12,034 bases of DNA from Alphaproteobacteria bacterium (GTDB lineage: Bacteria; Pseudomonadota; Alphaproteobacteria; GCA-2731375): the NCBI GenBank assembly GCA_030746295.1, contig JASLMY010000157.1:1-12034 (forward strand). Direction: 5' to 3'. The notes below the pieces were generated by a model. It had not been told where the DNA came from and did no database searches. It saw nothing but the letters and a program-made list of their open reading frames with translations. Below, one piece after another: positions 1 to 6,992 of the stretch; positions within the stretch are counted from its first letter, which is position 1, and each line of letters starts with the position of its first letter. The position numbers were made by a program, and so were the translations under genes.

Positions 1-1395
1 CTGGAATCGAAACGTCTGGGTCATTATCGCCCCTGGATCAGGGACCAGCGGCTGATGCGGCCCTATCAGTTGAGCGAGGCGCTGGAGAAGCTGCTGCACG
101 AGAAGCACGTCGCCGGCCGTGCCGCTTGGGTCAGGCTCTTCGACGAGACCATGACCGGGCTCCGCTTCGGCGTCGGCGGCGGCCAGTTCACCCTCGAGGA
201 AACGCTACATCTGCTGTCGGAGAAGGACCAGGGAACCCGCGCCGAGGCGGCCAAGGCGTTGACGGCGACCTTCGAGGACAACCTCAGGCTCTTCGCCCAC
301 GTCACCAACACGCTGGCGAAGGACAAGGCGATCGAGGACGGGTGGCGCGGCCTACCGACGCCCGAGCACGGCCGCCACCTCGCCAATCAGGTCGAGCCGG
401 AGGTGGTCGGGGCCCTGCACGAATCGGTCGTCGAGGCCTATCCGCGCCTCTCGCACCGCTACTACCGACTGAAGGCCCGGTGGCTGGGCCAGCCGGTTCT
501 CGACCACTGGGACCGCAACGCGCCCTTGCCCGAGGACGACGATAGGGTTGTGCCCTGGGAGGCGGCGCGCGAGATCGTCCTCGACGCCTATGGCGAGTTC
601 TCGTCAGAGATGCGGGCCATCGGCGAGCGCTTTTTCGAGGCCGGCTGGATCGACGCGCCACTGCGCCCCGGCAAGACCTCGGGCGCCTTCTCGCACCCGA
701 CGGTGCCGAGCGCGCATCCCTACATATTGCTGAACTACCAGGGCAAGACGCGCGACGTGATGACCCTGGCGCACGAGCTCGGCCACGGCGTGCATCAGAT
801 CCTGGCGGCCGAGCAAGGTGCCCTGATGGCGGAGACGCCGCTGACGCTGGCGGAGACGGCGAGCGTTTTCGGCGAACAGCTCGCCTTCCGGTCCATGCTC
901 GATGCCGAGAGCCGGCCGGAGCGCCGCAAGGCGATGCTGGCGCAGAAGGTCGAGGACATGCTCAACACCGTCGTCCGTCAGATCGCCTTCTACGACTTCG
1001 AGCTGCGTCTGCACCGCGAGCGGGCCGAGGCCGAGCTGTTGCCCGAGCGGATCGGCGAGATCTGGCTCGCGGTCCAGTCGGAGAGCTTGGGCCCTGCCAT
1101 CCGCTTGGGTGCCGACTACGCCAACTACTGGTGCTACATCCCCCACTTCATCCACTCGCCCTTCTATGTCTATGCCTATGCCTTCGGCGATTGCCTGGTG
1201 AACTCGCTCTACGCCGTCTACCGGGAGGCCGAGCCGGGCTTCCAGGACAAGTACTTGGAGATGTTGCGGGCCGGCGGCACGCTGCGCCACAGTGAGCTGT
1301 TGGCGCCGTTCGGTCTCGACGCGGGCGATCCCGGTTTTTGGCGACAGGGCCTGAAGGTGATCGAGGGCTTCATCGACGAACTCGAGGATTTGTGA
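1..1395 (+). CDS. pepF: M3-family oligoendopeptidase (PepF-like), 5' end outside window
   Basis: Zinc metallopeptidase that cleaves short peptides in the cytoplasm. The reading frame is open from base 1, so the gene starts before the window; the first in-window ATG at 55 is internal. About 464 residues are visible, against roughly 600 for the family, so about the first quarter is missing. The zinc site HELGH lies at 772-786 (HExxH: two zinc ligands plus the catalytic Glu). About 25 residues later comes an ETASVFGE segment carrying the expected third ligand, a Glu. The C-terminal part, with an IHSPFYVYAYAFGD stretch around 1153-1190, is typical of the bacterial pepF/M3 group. The stop at 1393-1395 is 1 nt from the next gene's start, so the two are very probably co-transcribed. 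Family assignment is firm; the exact substrate is unknown. Confidence 0.93.
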   Translation: MESKRLGHYRPWIRDQRLMRPYQLSEALEKLLHEKHVAGRAAWVRLFDETMTGLRFGVGGGQFTLEETLHLLSEKDQGTRAEAAKALTATFEDNLRLFAHVTNTLAKDKAIEDGWRGLPTPEHGRHLANQVEPEVVGALHESVVEAYPRLSHRYYRLKARWLGQPVLDHWDRNAPLPEDDDRVVPWEAAREIVLDAYGEFSSEMRAIGERFFEAGWIDAPLRPGKTSGAFSHPTVPSAHPYILLNYQGKTRDVMTLAHELGHGVHQILAAEQGALMAETPLTLAETASVFGEQLAFRSMLDAESRPERRKAMLAQKVEDMLNTVVRQIAFYDFELRLHRERAEAELLPERIGEIWLAVQSESLGPAIRLGADYANYWCYIPHFIHSPFYVYAYAFGDCLVNSLYAVYREAEPGFQDKYLEMLRAGGTLRHSELLAPFGLDAGDPGFWRQGLKVIEGFIDELEDL

Positions 1396-1396
1396 A

Positions 1397-2743
1397 TTGG
1401 CGGGCGACGCTGAAAACGGCTCCGTCGGCGGCAGGGTCAAGCGCTACGTCCAGGTCTCGAGCGCCGTCGGCGGCCTGGCCGCCAGGCTGGCGGGCGAGCG
1501 CTACCTCGGCATGAAGCTCGACCGCGACCGGCATGCCCGCGAGCTGACAGCGGCGTTGGGTGGTCTCAAGGGTCCGTTGATGAAGGTGGCGCAGATCATG
1601 GCCACCATACCTGAGGCCCTGCCGCAGGAATACGTGCAGGAGCTGATCCAGCTGCAGGCCGACGCGCCGCCGATGGGCTGGCTCTTCGTCAAGCGCCGTA
1701 TGCAGGCCGAGCTCGGCCCCGATTGGCAGAGCCGCTTCGACGCCTTCGAGCACGAGGCCGCGGCCGCCGCGTCGCTCGGGCAAGTGCATCGGGCCCGGAT
1801 CGGTGACAGGGAGCTCGCCTGCAAGCTGCAATATCCCGACATGCGCTCGGCGGTCGAGGCCGACCTCAAGCAGCTCAAGCTGATCTTTCGGATCTACCAC
1901 CGCTACGACTCCTCGATCGACACCAAGCAGGTCCACGCCGAGATCGGCGCCCGCCTGCATGAAGAGCTCGACTACGAGTTGGAAGCGCGGCACATCCGCC
2001 TCTATGGCGGCATGTTGCGCCGCCAGCCGGGCGTGCACGTGCCCGAGGTCGTCGAGGAACTGTCGACCGATCGGCTGCTGACGATGACTTGGCTCGAGGG
2101 CCGTCGGCTATTGGAGTTCAAGGAGGCGCCGCTCGAGGTCCGCAACGCCATCGCGGAGAACCTGTTTCACGCCTGGTACGATCCCTTCTACCAGTACGGT
2201 GTCATCCACGGCGACCCGCACCTCGGCAACTACTCGGTCCGCGACGACCACACCATCAACCTGTTGGACTTCGGTTGCATCCGAATCTTTCAGGCCAAGT
2301 TCGTCAAGGGCGTGATCGACCTCTACCAGGCGATCCGCGACGACAACCGCGAGCTTGCGGTGCATGCCTATGAGACCTGGGGCTTCGGCGGGCTATCGAA
2401 CGAGCTCCTAGACACGCTCAACCTCTGGGCCAATTTCGTCTATGCCCCCTTGCTGGACGACCGCACGCGGCGCATCCAGGAGTTCGAATCGAGTGGCGTC
2501 TACGGCCGCGAGGTCGCCGAGCGGGTGCACAAGCGGCTGCGCGAGCTGGGCGGCGTGACACCGCCGAGAGAGTTCGTCTTCATGGACCGGGCGGCGATCG
2601 GCCTCGGCGGCGTCTTCATGCACCTGCGGGCCGAGATCAACTGGCACCGCCTATTTCACGATCTCACCGACGACTACGACGCGAGCGCGATGCACCGCCG
2701 TCAGAGCCGGCTTTTGCGGAAGTTTGAGATTCCTTTGCCCTGA
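1397..2743 (+). CDS. ABC1/AarF/UbiB-like atypical protein kinase
   Basis: Member of the ABC1 (AarF/UbiB/COQ8) atypical kinase family, whose best-known members support ubiquinone biosynthesis. It is 448 aa from a TTG start at 1397, one base after the peptidase stop; I see no better start, and translation is probably coupled. Family motifs occur in order: K63 and Q66 of the KxGQ-type motif (here KVAQ), the Ala-rich loop AAAAASLGQVH at 121-131, the ATP-binding Lys K143 in ACKLQYP, the acidic ExD-like motif around 190-194, the hinge TWLEG at 231-235, the catalytic loop HGDPHLGN at 271-278, and the metal-binding DFG at 291-293. All key polar residues are present, so it should bind nucleotide. There is no hydrophobic C-terminal membrane segment as in E. 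coli UbiB, so it is probably a soluble paralogue rather than UbiB itself. Its substrate cannot be told from sequence. Confidence 0.9.
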   Translation: MAGDAENGSVGGRVKRYVQVSSAVGGLAARLAGERYLGMKLDRDRHARELTAALGGLKGPLMKVAQIMATIPEALPQEYVQELIQLQADAPPMGWLFVKRRMQAELGPDWQSRFDAFEHEAAAAASLGQVHRARIGDRELACKLQYPDMRSAVEADLKQLKLIFRIYHRYDSSIDTKQVHAEIGARLHEELDYELEARHIRLYGGMLRRQPGVHVPEVVEELSTDRLLTMTWLEGRRLLEFKEAPLEVRNAIAENLFHAWYDPFYQYGVIHGDPHLGNYSVRDDHTINLLDFGCIRIFQAKFVKGVIDLYQAIRDDNRELAVHAYETWGFGGLSNELLDTLNLWANFVYAPLLDDRTRRIQEFESSGVYGREVAERVHKRLRELGGVTPPREFVFMDRAAIGLGGVFMHLRAEINWHRLFHDLTDDYDASAMHRRQSRLLRKFEIPLP

Positions 2744-2757
2744 CGTCGTCTCGCGCA

Positions 2758-2786
2758 TTGATCAAAGTCTTCTCATTTGCAATATT
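2758..2786 (+). promoter_or_regulatory. Candidate sigma70-type promoter for the coxIV-pnt region
   Basis: TTGATC at 2758-2763 (4/6 match to the -35 consensus), a 17 bp spacer, then AATATT at 2781-2786 (4/6 match to -10). It sits in a locally AT-rich patch between the kinase stop (2743) and the small oxidase-subunit gene (2822). The predicted start point near 2793 leaves a leader of about 29 nt containing the Shine-Dalgarno. Inferred from sequence only. Confidence 0.38.
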
Positions 2787-2821
2787 GCGCCGCAACTCAA
2801 GGCGTTGGGAGAGCTGACGGG

Positions 2822-2956
2822 ATGGTCGAAGAGACGCATGGCGGCCGGGACATCCGGATGCAGCAGGAGATGTGGGCCTCCTTCTGCAAGTTGGTCAAAT
2901 GGTCGGTCATCGGCCTCGTGATACTGTTGATTCTAATGGCCCTGTTCCTGCTCTAG
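2822..2956 (+). CDS. aa3-type cytochrome c oxidase subunit IV (small single-span protein)
   Basis: A 44-residue protein. A hydrophilic, partly acidic N-terminus of about 18 residues leads to the motif MWASFCKLVKW and then one hydrophobic membrane span (residues about 29-44) ending at the C-terminus. This matches the alphaproteobacterial aa3-type oxidase subunit IV family (PF07835), tiny one-helix subunits on the edge of cytochrome c oxidase, inserted with the N-terminus in the cytoplasm. The ATG at 2822 is preceded by GGGAGAG at 2807-2813, 8 nt away. It lies 159 nt upstream of pntAA and away from any other oxidase genes, an arrangement I recall from other alphaproteobacteria. It is short, so the family call rests on the length, the W-rich motif, the single terminal helix and the context. 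Confidence 0.78.
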   Translation: MVEETHGGRDIRMQQEMWASFCKLVKWSVIGLVILLILMALFLL

Positions 2957-3115
2957 CATCGCGCTCGGGCAAAGCGTATCGAACGAACATTCGACGTGAA
3001 GGACTGCCGGATACTCGGCCTTGGCTTCGGGGCCGGGCGACAGCGGTCGCGACCTATTGTCGCAACGTGAGTGAGATCGTGGCGGCGTCGATATGCCTGT
3101 GAAAGGTTCGCCCCG

Positions 3116-4273
3116 ATGAAGGTTGCAGTACCAAAGGAACGGCGTCCATACGAGAAACGAGTCGCCGTCTCGCCGGAAACGGTGAAAAAGCTGGTTGGTC
3201 TCGGTGCCGAGGTCCGCGTGGAGCAGGGCGCCGGCCTGGATGCCGCGTTTCCCGACGCCGAGTTCGAGGCCGCCGGCGCCGTCATTGCGGCCGATGCCCA
3301 GTCCACGATCGACGACGCCGAAGTGGTCTTCAAGGTCCGCCGCCCGATCACGGCGGCGGAAGAGGGGCCCGACGAGCTGTCGCTCCTCAAGTCCGGCCAG
3401 ATCCTGATCGCGATGCTGGACCCGCTGATGAACCGCGAGGCGATGGCCGAGATCGCAGAGGCCGGCATCTGCGCCTTCGCGATGGAGCTGATGCCGCGCA
3501 TCACCCGGGCACAGAGCATGGACGTACTCTCCTCACAGGCCAATCTCGCCGGCTACAAGGCGGTCATCGACGCCTGCGAGGAATTCGGCCGCGCCCTGCC
3601 GATGATGATGACGGCGGCCGGCACGATCGCACCGGCGCGGGTCTTCGTCATGGGCGCCGGCGTCGCCGGCCTGCAGGCAATCGCCACCGCGCGCCGCCTG
3701 GGCGCCATCGTCTCGGCGACCGACGTCCGGCCCGCCGCCAAGGAACAAGTCGAGTCGCTGGGTGCCGACTTCGTCATGGTCGAGGACGTCGAGAGCGCGC
3801 AAGCCGAGACCGAGGGCGGCTATGCCCGCGAGATGAGCGCCGAATACCAGAAAAAGCAGGCCGAGCTGGTGGCGGAGACGATACGGCGCCAGGACATCGT
3901 CATCTGCACCGCCCTGATCCCGGGCCGTCCCGCCCCGACGTTGGTCGACGAGACGATGGTACGAAGCATGAAGCCGGGCTCGATCGTGGTTGACCTGGCG
4001 GTCGAGAACGGCGGCAACTGCACGCTCTCCAAGGGCGGCGAGATCGTCGACGTGGACGGCGTCAAGATCGTTGCCCACTTGAACGTGCCGAGCCGTCTGG
4101 CGATCGACGCCTCCACGCTCTACGCCAAGAACCTGCTGAACTTCGTCTCCCCGTTCGTCGACAAGGAGACGAGCGAATTCGTCGTCGATTGGGAAGACGA
4201 GCTCGTCCTCGGCACCCTGGTCACGCGCGAGGGCCGGGTCGTCCACCCCATGCTCGCTGGAGAAGGAAGCTGA
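3116..4273 (+). CDS. pntAA: NAD(P)+ transhydrogenase subunit alpha part 1 (domain I, NAD(H)-binding)
   Basis: Soluble NAD(H)-binding domain I of the proton-translocating Re/Si-specific transhydrogenase, which passes hydride from NADH to NADP+ using the proton gradient. The product is 385 aa, close to the 384 aa Rhodospirillum rubrum protein. N-terminal MKVAVPKE is the usual family start; the ATG at 3116 has GAAAGG at 3101-3106, 9 nt upstream. Visible motifs: the active-site loop with R128, Q133, D136 and S139, matching the R. rubrum RQD-loop residues offset by one; the NAD-binding turn GAGVAGLQ at about 180-187; a DVRPAAKE segment after the second strand; and a CTALIPGRPAP stretch. It is the first of three pnt genes, with a 2 nt gap to pntAB. 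The frame stays open upstream to 3071, but that 15-residue extension is Arg-rich and unlike the family. Confidence 0.97.
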   Translation: MKVAVPKERRPYEKRVAVSPETVKKLVGLGAEVRVEQGAGLDAAFPDAEFEAAGAVIAADAQSTIDDAEVVFKVRRPITAAEEGPDELSLLKSGQILIAMLDPLMNREAMAEIAEAGICAFAMELMPRITRAQSMDVLSSQANLAGYKAVIDACEEFGRALPMMMTAAGTIAPARVFVMGAGVAGLQAIATARRLGAIVSATDVRPAAKEQVESLGADFVMVEDVESAQAETEGGYAREMSAEYQKKQAELVAETIRRQDIVICTALIPGRPAPTLVDETMVRSMKPGSIVVDLAVENGGNCTLSKGGEIVDVDGVKIVAHLNVPSRLAIDASTLYAKNLLNFVSPFVDKETSEFVVDWEDELVLGTLVTREGRVVHPMLAGEGS

Positions 4274-4275
4274 CA

Positions 4276-4572
4276 ATGGAAGCGGCCGCCGGCATCGATC
4301 CTTTCATCTTTCGACTGGCGATATTCGTGCTCGCGATCTTCGTCGGCTATTACGTCGTCTGGAGCGTGACGCCGGCGCTCCACACGCCCCTGATGTCGGT
4401 GACCAACGCGATCTCGTCGGTGATCATCGTCGGCGCCCTAATCGCGGCCGGGCCAGAGGACGTCAGCTTCTCCAAGATCCTGGGCGTCATCGCCATCGCG
4501 CTCGCAGCCGTCAACATCTTCGGCGGCTTCACCGTGACCCAGCGCATGCTGGGTATGTATAAGAAGCGATAG
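4276..4572 (+). CDS. pntAB: NAD(P)+ transhydrogenase subunit alpha part 2 (membrane)
   Basis: A 98-residue membrane subunit, the N-terminal part of transhydrogenase domain II, which with PntB forms the proton channel. Three hydrophobic spans are visible at about residues 9-29, 41-60 and 67-86, with the conserved short segment HTPLMSVTNAIS between spans 1 and 2. The C-terminus is basic (MYKKR), as expected for a cytoplasmic end. The ATG at 4276 lies 2 nt after the pntAA stop and has GAAGGAAG at 4262-4269 inside the end of pntAA, 6 nt upstream; an upstream in-frame extension would run through pntAA in another frame and is not credible. Separate pntAA and pntAB genes are usual in alphaproteobacteria, whereas E. 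coli has them fused as pntA. Confidence 0.96.
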   Translation: MEAAAGIDPFIFRLAIFVLAIFVGYYVVWSVTPALHTPLMSVTNAISSVIIVGALIAAGPEDVSFSKILGVIAIALAAVNIFGGFTVTQRMLGMYKKR

Positions 4573-4581
4573 GGGGCCGCG

Positions 4582-5967
4582 GTGTCCGATAACCTCACGG
4601 CGCTCGCTTACCTGATCGCCTCGGTTCTCTTCATCATGGCCTTGCGCGGCCTATCGTCGCCGGTATCGGCGCGTCAAGGAAACGTCTACGGCATCGTCGG
4701 CATGGCCATCGCCATCCTGACGACGGTGATCCGCCCCGACGTGGTCTCCTACGGCTGGATCTTGGCAGCGGTCGTCGCCGGCGGCGGCATCGGCACAGCC
4801 ATCGCGCTCCGGATCCAGATGACGGCGATGCCGGAGCTGGTCGCCGCCTTCCACAGCCTCGTCGGCATGGCGGCGGTGCTGGTGGCGGCGGCGGCGCTCT
4901 ACAACCCGGCCGCCTATGGCATCGTCGATGCGGCCGGGCAGCTCAAGGTCGCCAGCCGCATCGAGATGGGGCTCGGCGTCGGCATCGGCGCCATCACCTT
5001 CTCCGGCTCGGTGATCGCCTTCGCCAAGCTGAAGGGCGTGATGACCGGCAACCCGATCGTCTTTCCGGGCCAGCATCCGCTGAACGCCGTGATCGGCATC
5101 GTCATCGTCGCCTTGCTCGTCTATTTTGCCACTGATCCGCTGCCCACCACGTTCTGGGTGATGACCGGGCTTGCCTTCCTCATCGGTTTCCTGTTGATCA
5201 TTCCGGTCGGCGGCGCCGACATGCCGGTGATCGTCTCGATGTTGAACTCCTACTCCGGCTGGGCCGCGGCCGGCATCGGCTTCACGCTGGAGAACACCGC
5301 CCTCATCATCACCGGCGCGCTGGTCGGCTCGTCCGGCGCGATTTTGAGCTACATCATGTGCCGGGCCATGAACCGCTCCTTCATCTCGGTCGTCCTGGGC
5401 GGCTTCGGGGGCGACGCGGTGGCCAGTGCCACCCGCAGCGACCGTCCGGTCAAGGCCGGCAGCGCCGACGACGCCGCCTTCATCATGAAGAATGCCGGCA
5501 GCGTCGTCATCGTCCCTGGCTACGGCATGGCGGTGGCCCAGGCGCAGCATTCGGTGCGCGAGATGGCGGATCTCTTGAAGGCGCAGGGGGTCAAGGTCCG
5601 CTATGCCATCCACCCCGTCGCCGGCCGAATGCCGGGACATATGAACGTGCTGCTGGCCGAGGCCAACGTGCCCTACGACGAGGTCCTGGAGCTGGAGGAG
5701 ATCAACCCCGACTTCGCCTCCACCGACGTCGCCTTCGTCATCGGCGCCAACGACGTCACCAATCCGTCCGCTCGCACCGACCCGCAGAGCCCGATCGCCG
5801 GGATGCCGATCCTGGACGTCGACAAGGCGCGCTCGACGCTTTTCGTCAAGCGCTCGCTCTCGCCCGGCTATGCCGGCATCGACAACGACCTCTTCTATGC
5901 CGAGAAGACGATGATGCTGTTCGCGGATGCAAAGCAGATGGTTGACGACATCGTCAAGGCGCTCTGA
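4582..5967 (+). CDS. pntB: NAD(P)+ transhydrogenase subunit beta (domains II and III)
   Basis: A 461-residue membrane protein completing the transhydrogenase. The first ~270 residues are a run of hydrophobic helices (the rest of the proton-conducting domain II). The remainder is the cytoplasmic NADP(H)-binding domain III, with the nucleotide turn GYGMAV at 313-318, a GRMPGHMNVLLAEA segment, GAND at 388-391 and the closing KRSLSPGYAGIDN loop. The start is GTG at 4582, 9 nt after pntAB, with AGGGGG at 4571-4576 spaced 5 nt from it. Length and motif order are complete, so the three subunits should form a working enzyme. Its main role is NADPH supply for biosynthesis and redox defence, driven by the proton-motive force. 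Confidence 0.97.
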   Translation: MSDNLTALAYLIASVLFIMALRGLSSPVSARQGNVYGIVGMAIAILTTVIRPDVVSYGWILAAVVAGGGIGTAIALRIQMTAMPELVAAFHSLVGMAAVLVAAAALYNPAAYGIVDAAGQLKVASRIEMGLGVGIGAITFSGSVIAFAKLKGVMTGNPIVFPGQHPLNAVIGIVIVALLVYFATDPLPTTFWVMTGLAFLIGFLLIIPVGGADMPVIVSMLNSYSGWAAAGIGFTLENTALIITGALVGSSGAILSYIMCRAMNRSFISVVLGGFGGDAVASATRSDRPVKAGSADDAAFIMKNAGSVVIVPGYGMAVAQAQHSVREMADLLKAQGVKVRYAIHPVAGRMPGHMNVLLAEANVPYDEVLELEEINPDFASTDVAFVIGANDVTNPSARTDPQSPIAGMPILDVDKARSTLFVKRSLSPGYAGIDNDLFYAEKTMMLFADAKQMVDDIVKAL

Positions 5968-5989
5968 GGGCACCCGAACAGCCTGATGC

Positions 5990-6024
5990 CCGCCGCTGAG
6001 CGTGGCGGAGCTTAGTGGGATTTT
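5990..6024 (+). terminator. Weak terminator candidate after pntB
   Basis: A short stem follows pntB by 22 nt: CCGCCGC at 5990-5996 pairs with GTGGCGG at 6002-6008 (7 pairs, one G-U) around a 5 nt loop. A TTTT run at 6021-6024 comes 12 nt after the stem, which is farther than in a standard intrinsic terminator. Together with the next hairpin it is the only visible way to end pntB transcription before convergent rpsU. Confidence 0.25.
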
Positions 6025-6033
6025 CGTCGGAAG

Positions 6034-6057
6034 CCGGCCGCCCGAAACGACGGCCGG
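6034..6057. terminator. GC-rich hairpin between convergent pntB and rpsU
   Basis: CCGGCCG at 6034-6040 and CGGCCGG at 6051-6057 are perfect inverted arms around a 10 nt loop, 12 nt beyond the rpsU stop and 66 nt beyond the pntB stop. Its position between converging genes suggests a two-way terminator. No T-run follows on either strand, so it may only block readthrough or protect the 3' end. Confidence 0.35.
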
Positions 6058-6069
6058 TGGGGGAGGGCC

Positions 6070-6279
6070 TTAGAGCAGGCCCTCGCGCTGCGCCCGCTTG
6101 CGGGCCAGCTTACGGGCCCGGCGGATCGCCTCCGCCTTCTCGCGAGCCCGCTTCTCCGAGGGTTTCTCGTAGTAGTTCCGAAGCTTCATTTCACGGAACA
6201 CGCCCTCGCGCTGCAGCTTCTTCTTGAGCGCGCGCAGGGCCTGATCGACGTTGTTGTCGCGAACGACTACTTGTACCAG
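6070..6279 (-). CDS. rpsU: 30S ribosomal protein S21, apparent CTG start
   Basis: A 69-residue, very basic protein of the small ribosomal subunit. Recognisable family segments in order are [10 protein letters not shown] (about 7-16), the KKKLQREG run, [18 protein letters not shown] and the Arg/Lys/Ala-rich C-terminal helix ending QREGLL. The frame has no ATG, GTG or TTG where S21 should begin; the first in-frame ATG is codon 31, which would remove the conserved N-terminus. A CTG at 6279-6277, coding the residue just before VQVVVRDNN, lies exactly 7 nt after a perfect AAGGAG (6292-6287), so I take CTG as the start. A single-base sequencing error (ATG read as CTG) would look the same. It converges on pntB and diverges from the dinB-like gene. 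Confidence 0.93.
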   Translation of the reverse strand: MVQVVVRDNNVDQALRALKKKLQREGVFREMKLRNYYEKPSEKRAREKAEAIRRARKLARKRAQREGLL

Positions 6280-6286
6280 CGGTCTT

Positions 6287-6292
6287 CTCCTT
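6287..6292 (-). promoter_or_regulatory. Shine-Dalgarno of rpsU that fixes the CTG start
   Basis: AAGGAG on the minus strand with 7 nt (6286-6280) to the CTG at 6279. The spacing is optimal for that codon. The ATG at 6296-6294 lies upstream of this site, cannot use it, and opens a frame that stops after 9 codons. Confidence 0.75.
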
Positions 6293-6339
6293 GCATGTCG
6301 GCCTCGCCGCCCCGGATGGGCGTCGCCCGAGCGGCCGGC

Positions 6340-6368
6340 GTTATACCGCAGGCAGCGGCAAATGTGAA
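6340..6368 (-). promoter_or_regulatory. Sigma70-type promoter of rpsU
   Basis: On the minus strand TTCACA (6368-6363, 5/6 to the -35 consensus) is separated by exactly 17 bp from TATAAC (6345-6340, 5/6 to -10). The predicted start point near 6333 leaves a leader of about 54 nt before the rpsU CTG. It is one of the two best promoter matches in the window, as suits a highly expressed ribosomal gene. Confidence 0.65.
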
Positions 6369-6470
6369 GTCCGACGTTGGCGCGCGGTCTTTCGCCGGAA
6401 CCGGGGCATGCTAAGTTCGGCCGCTGGGCGAGTGCGTTGTCGGCGGTCGCCCGAGGAGAGGGAGAGCTCG

Positions 6471-6992
6471 ATGTTCGCCGAACCCAAAACGCTTGCCGAG
6501 TTCAATGCCTGGGCCAATTCGCGCCTGCACGCCGCCTGCGCCGAGCTGGACGCAGCCGAGCTGAAACGCGATCGCGGCGCCTTCTTCGACTCCATCCTGG
6601 GTACGCTCAACCACATCCTGTTGGTCGATATCCTCTATCGCGAGCGCCTCGAGGGCCGGTCGACCCAGTTCACGAGCCTGGACCAGATTCTGCACGCCGA
6701 TCTCGCCGATCTGACGGTCGCACAGCAGGCCGAGGACGCCTACTACATCGACCACATGTCGATGCTTGCGCCGGCCGACTTCGAGCGCCCGATCGGCTTC
6801 GAGACCCTGATGGACGCGCCCGAGTATTGGGAGGTGCCGCGCTCGGTTTATTTCACCAACCTCTTCCAACATCAGGTCCACCACCGCGGCCAGACCCACA
6901 ACATGGTCTCTCAGGCCGGCCTCGAGCCGCCGCCGATCGGCTTCATCGAATACATGGTCGAGCAGGGCCTCCGGCCGGTCTCGAATGGATGA
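6471..6992 (+). CDS. DinB-family (DUF664-like) metal-binding four-helix protein
   Basis: A 173-residue protein of the DinB/YfiT-like superfamily: four-helix bundles that bind a divalent metal through three histidines. Some members are thiol S-transferases and many are of unknown function. The N-terminal helix starts with the usual pattern ([12 protein letters not shown]). The likely metal ligands are H48 in LNHIL, and H134 and H138 in [10 protein letters not shown], the spacing expected for the family. The ATG at 6471 follows a purine-rich GGAGAGGGAGAG stretch (6455-6466), 4-6 nt upstream; an open frame reaches further up but lacks family-like residues. Its last 8 nt overlap the next gene, so the two are probably translated together. 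It lies divergent from rpsU, where COQ9 is often found. The specific substrate is unknown. Confidence 0.88.
   Translation: MFAEPKTLAEFNAWANSRLHAACAELDAAELKRDRGAFFDSILGTLNHILLVDILYRERLEGRSTQFTSLDQILHADLADLTVAQQAEDAYYIDHMSMLAPADFERPIGFETLMDAPEYWEVPRSVYFTNLFQHQVHHRGQTHNMVSQAGLEPPPIGFIEYMVEQGLRPVSNG

Noticed and set aside
2976..2992. Small inverted repeat TCGAA/TTCGA upstream of pntAA
   Set aside because: Only 5 bp arms, no T-run after it and no promoter beside it; not enough to call an operator or terminator.
3045..3054. 10 bp palindrome GGTCGCGACC upstream of pntAA
   Set aside because: A perfect palindrome this short and GC-rich is expected by chance in such DNA, and no promoter element lies at a useful distance.
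3071..3115. N-terminal extension of pntAA by 15 codons
   Set aside because: The extension is Arg-rich and unlike the family, while the ATG at 3116 gives the standard MKVAVPKE start with a Shine-Dalgarno 9 nt upstream.
4651..5973. Long minus-strand open frame (440 codons) opposite pntB
   Set aside because: It is an antisense shadow of a complete PntB; its protein is rich in Asp, His, Arg and Gly without any domain, as expected from high-GC codon bias.
6377..6415. Possible plus-strand promoter for the dinB-like gene (TTGGCG ... GCTAAG)
   Set aside because: Spacing does not fit sigma70 and the -10 match is only 3/6.
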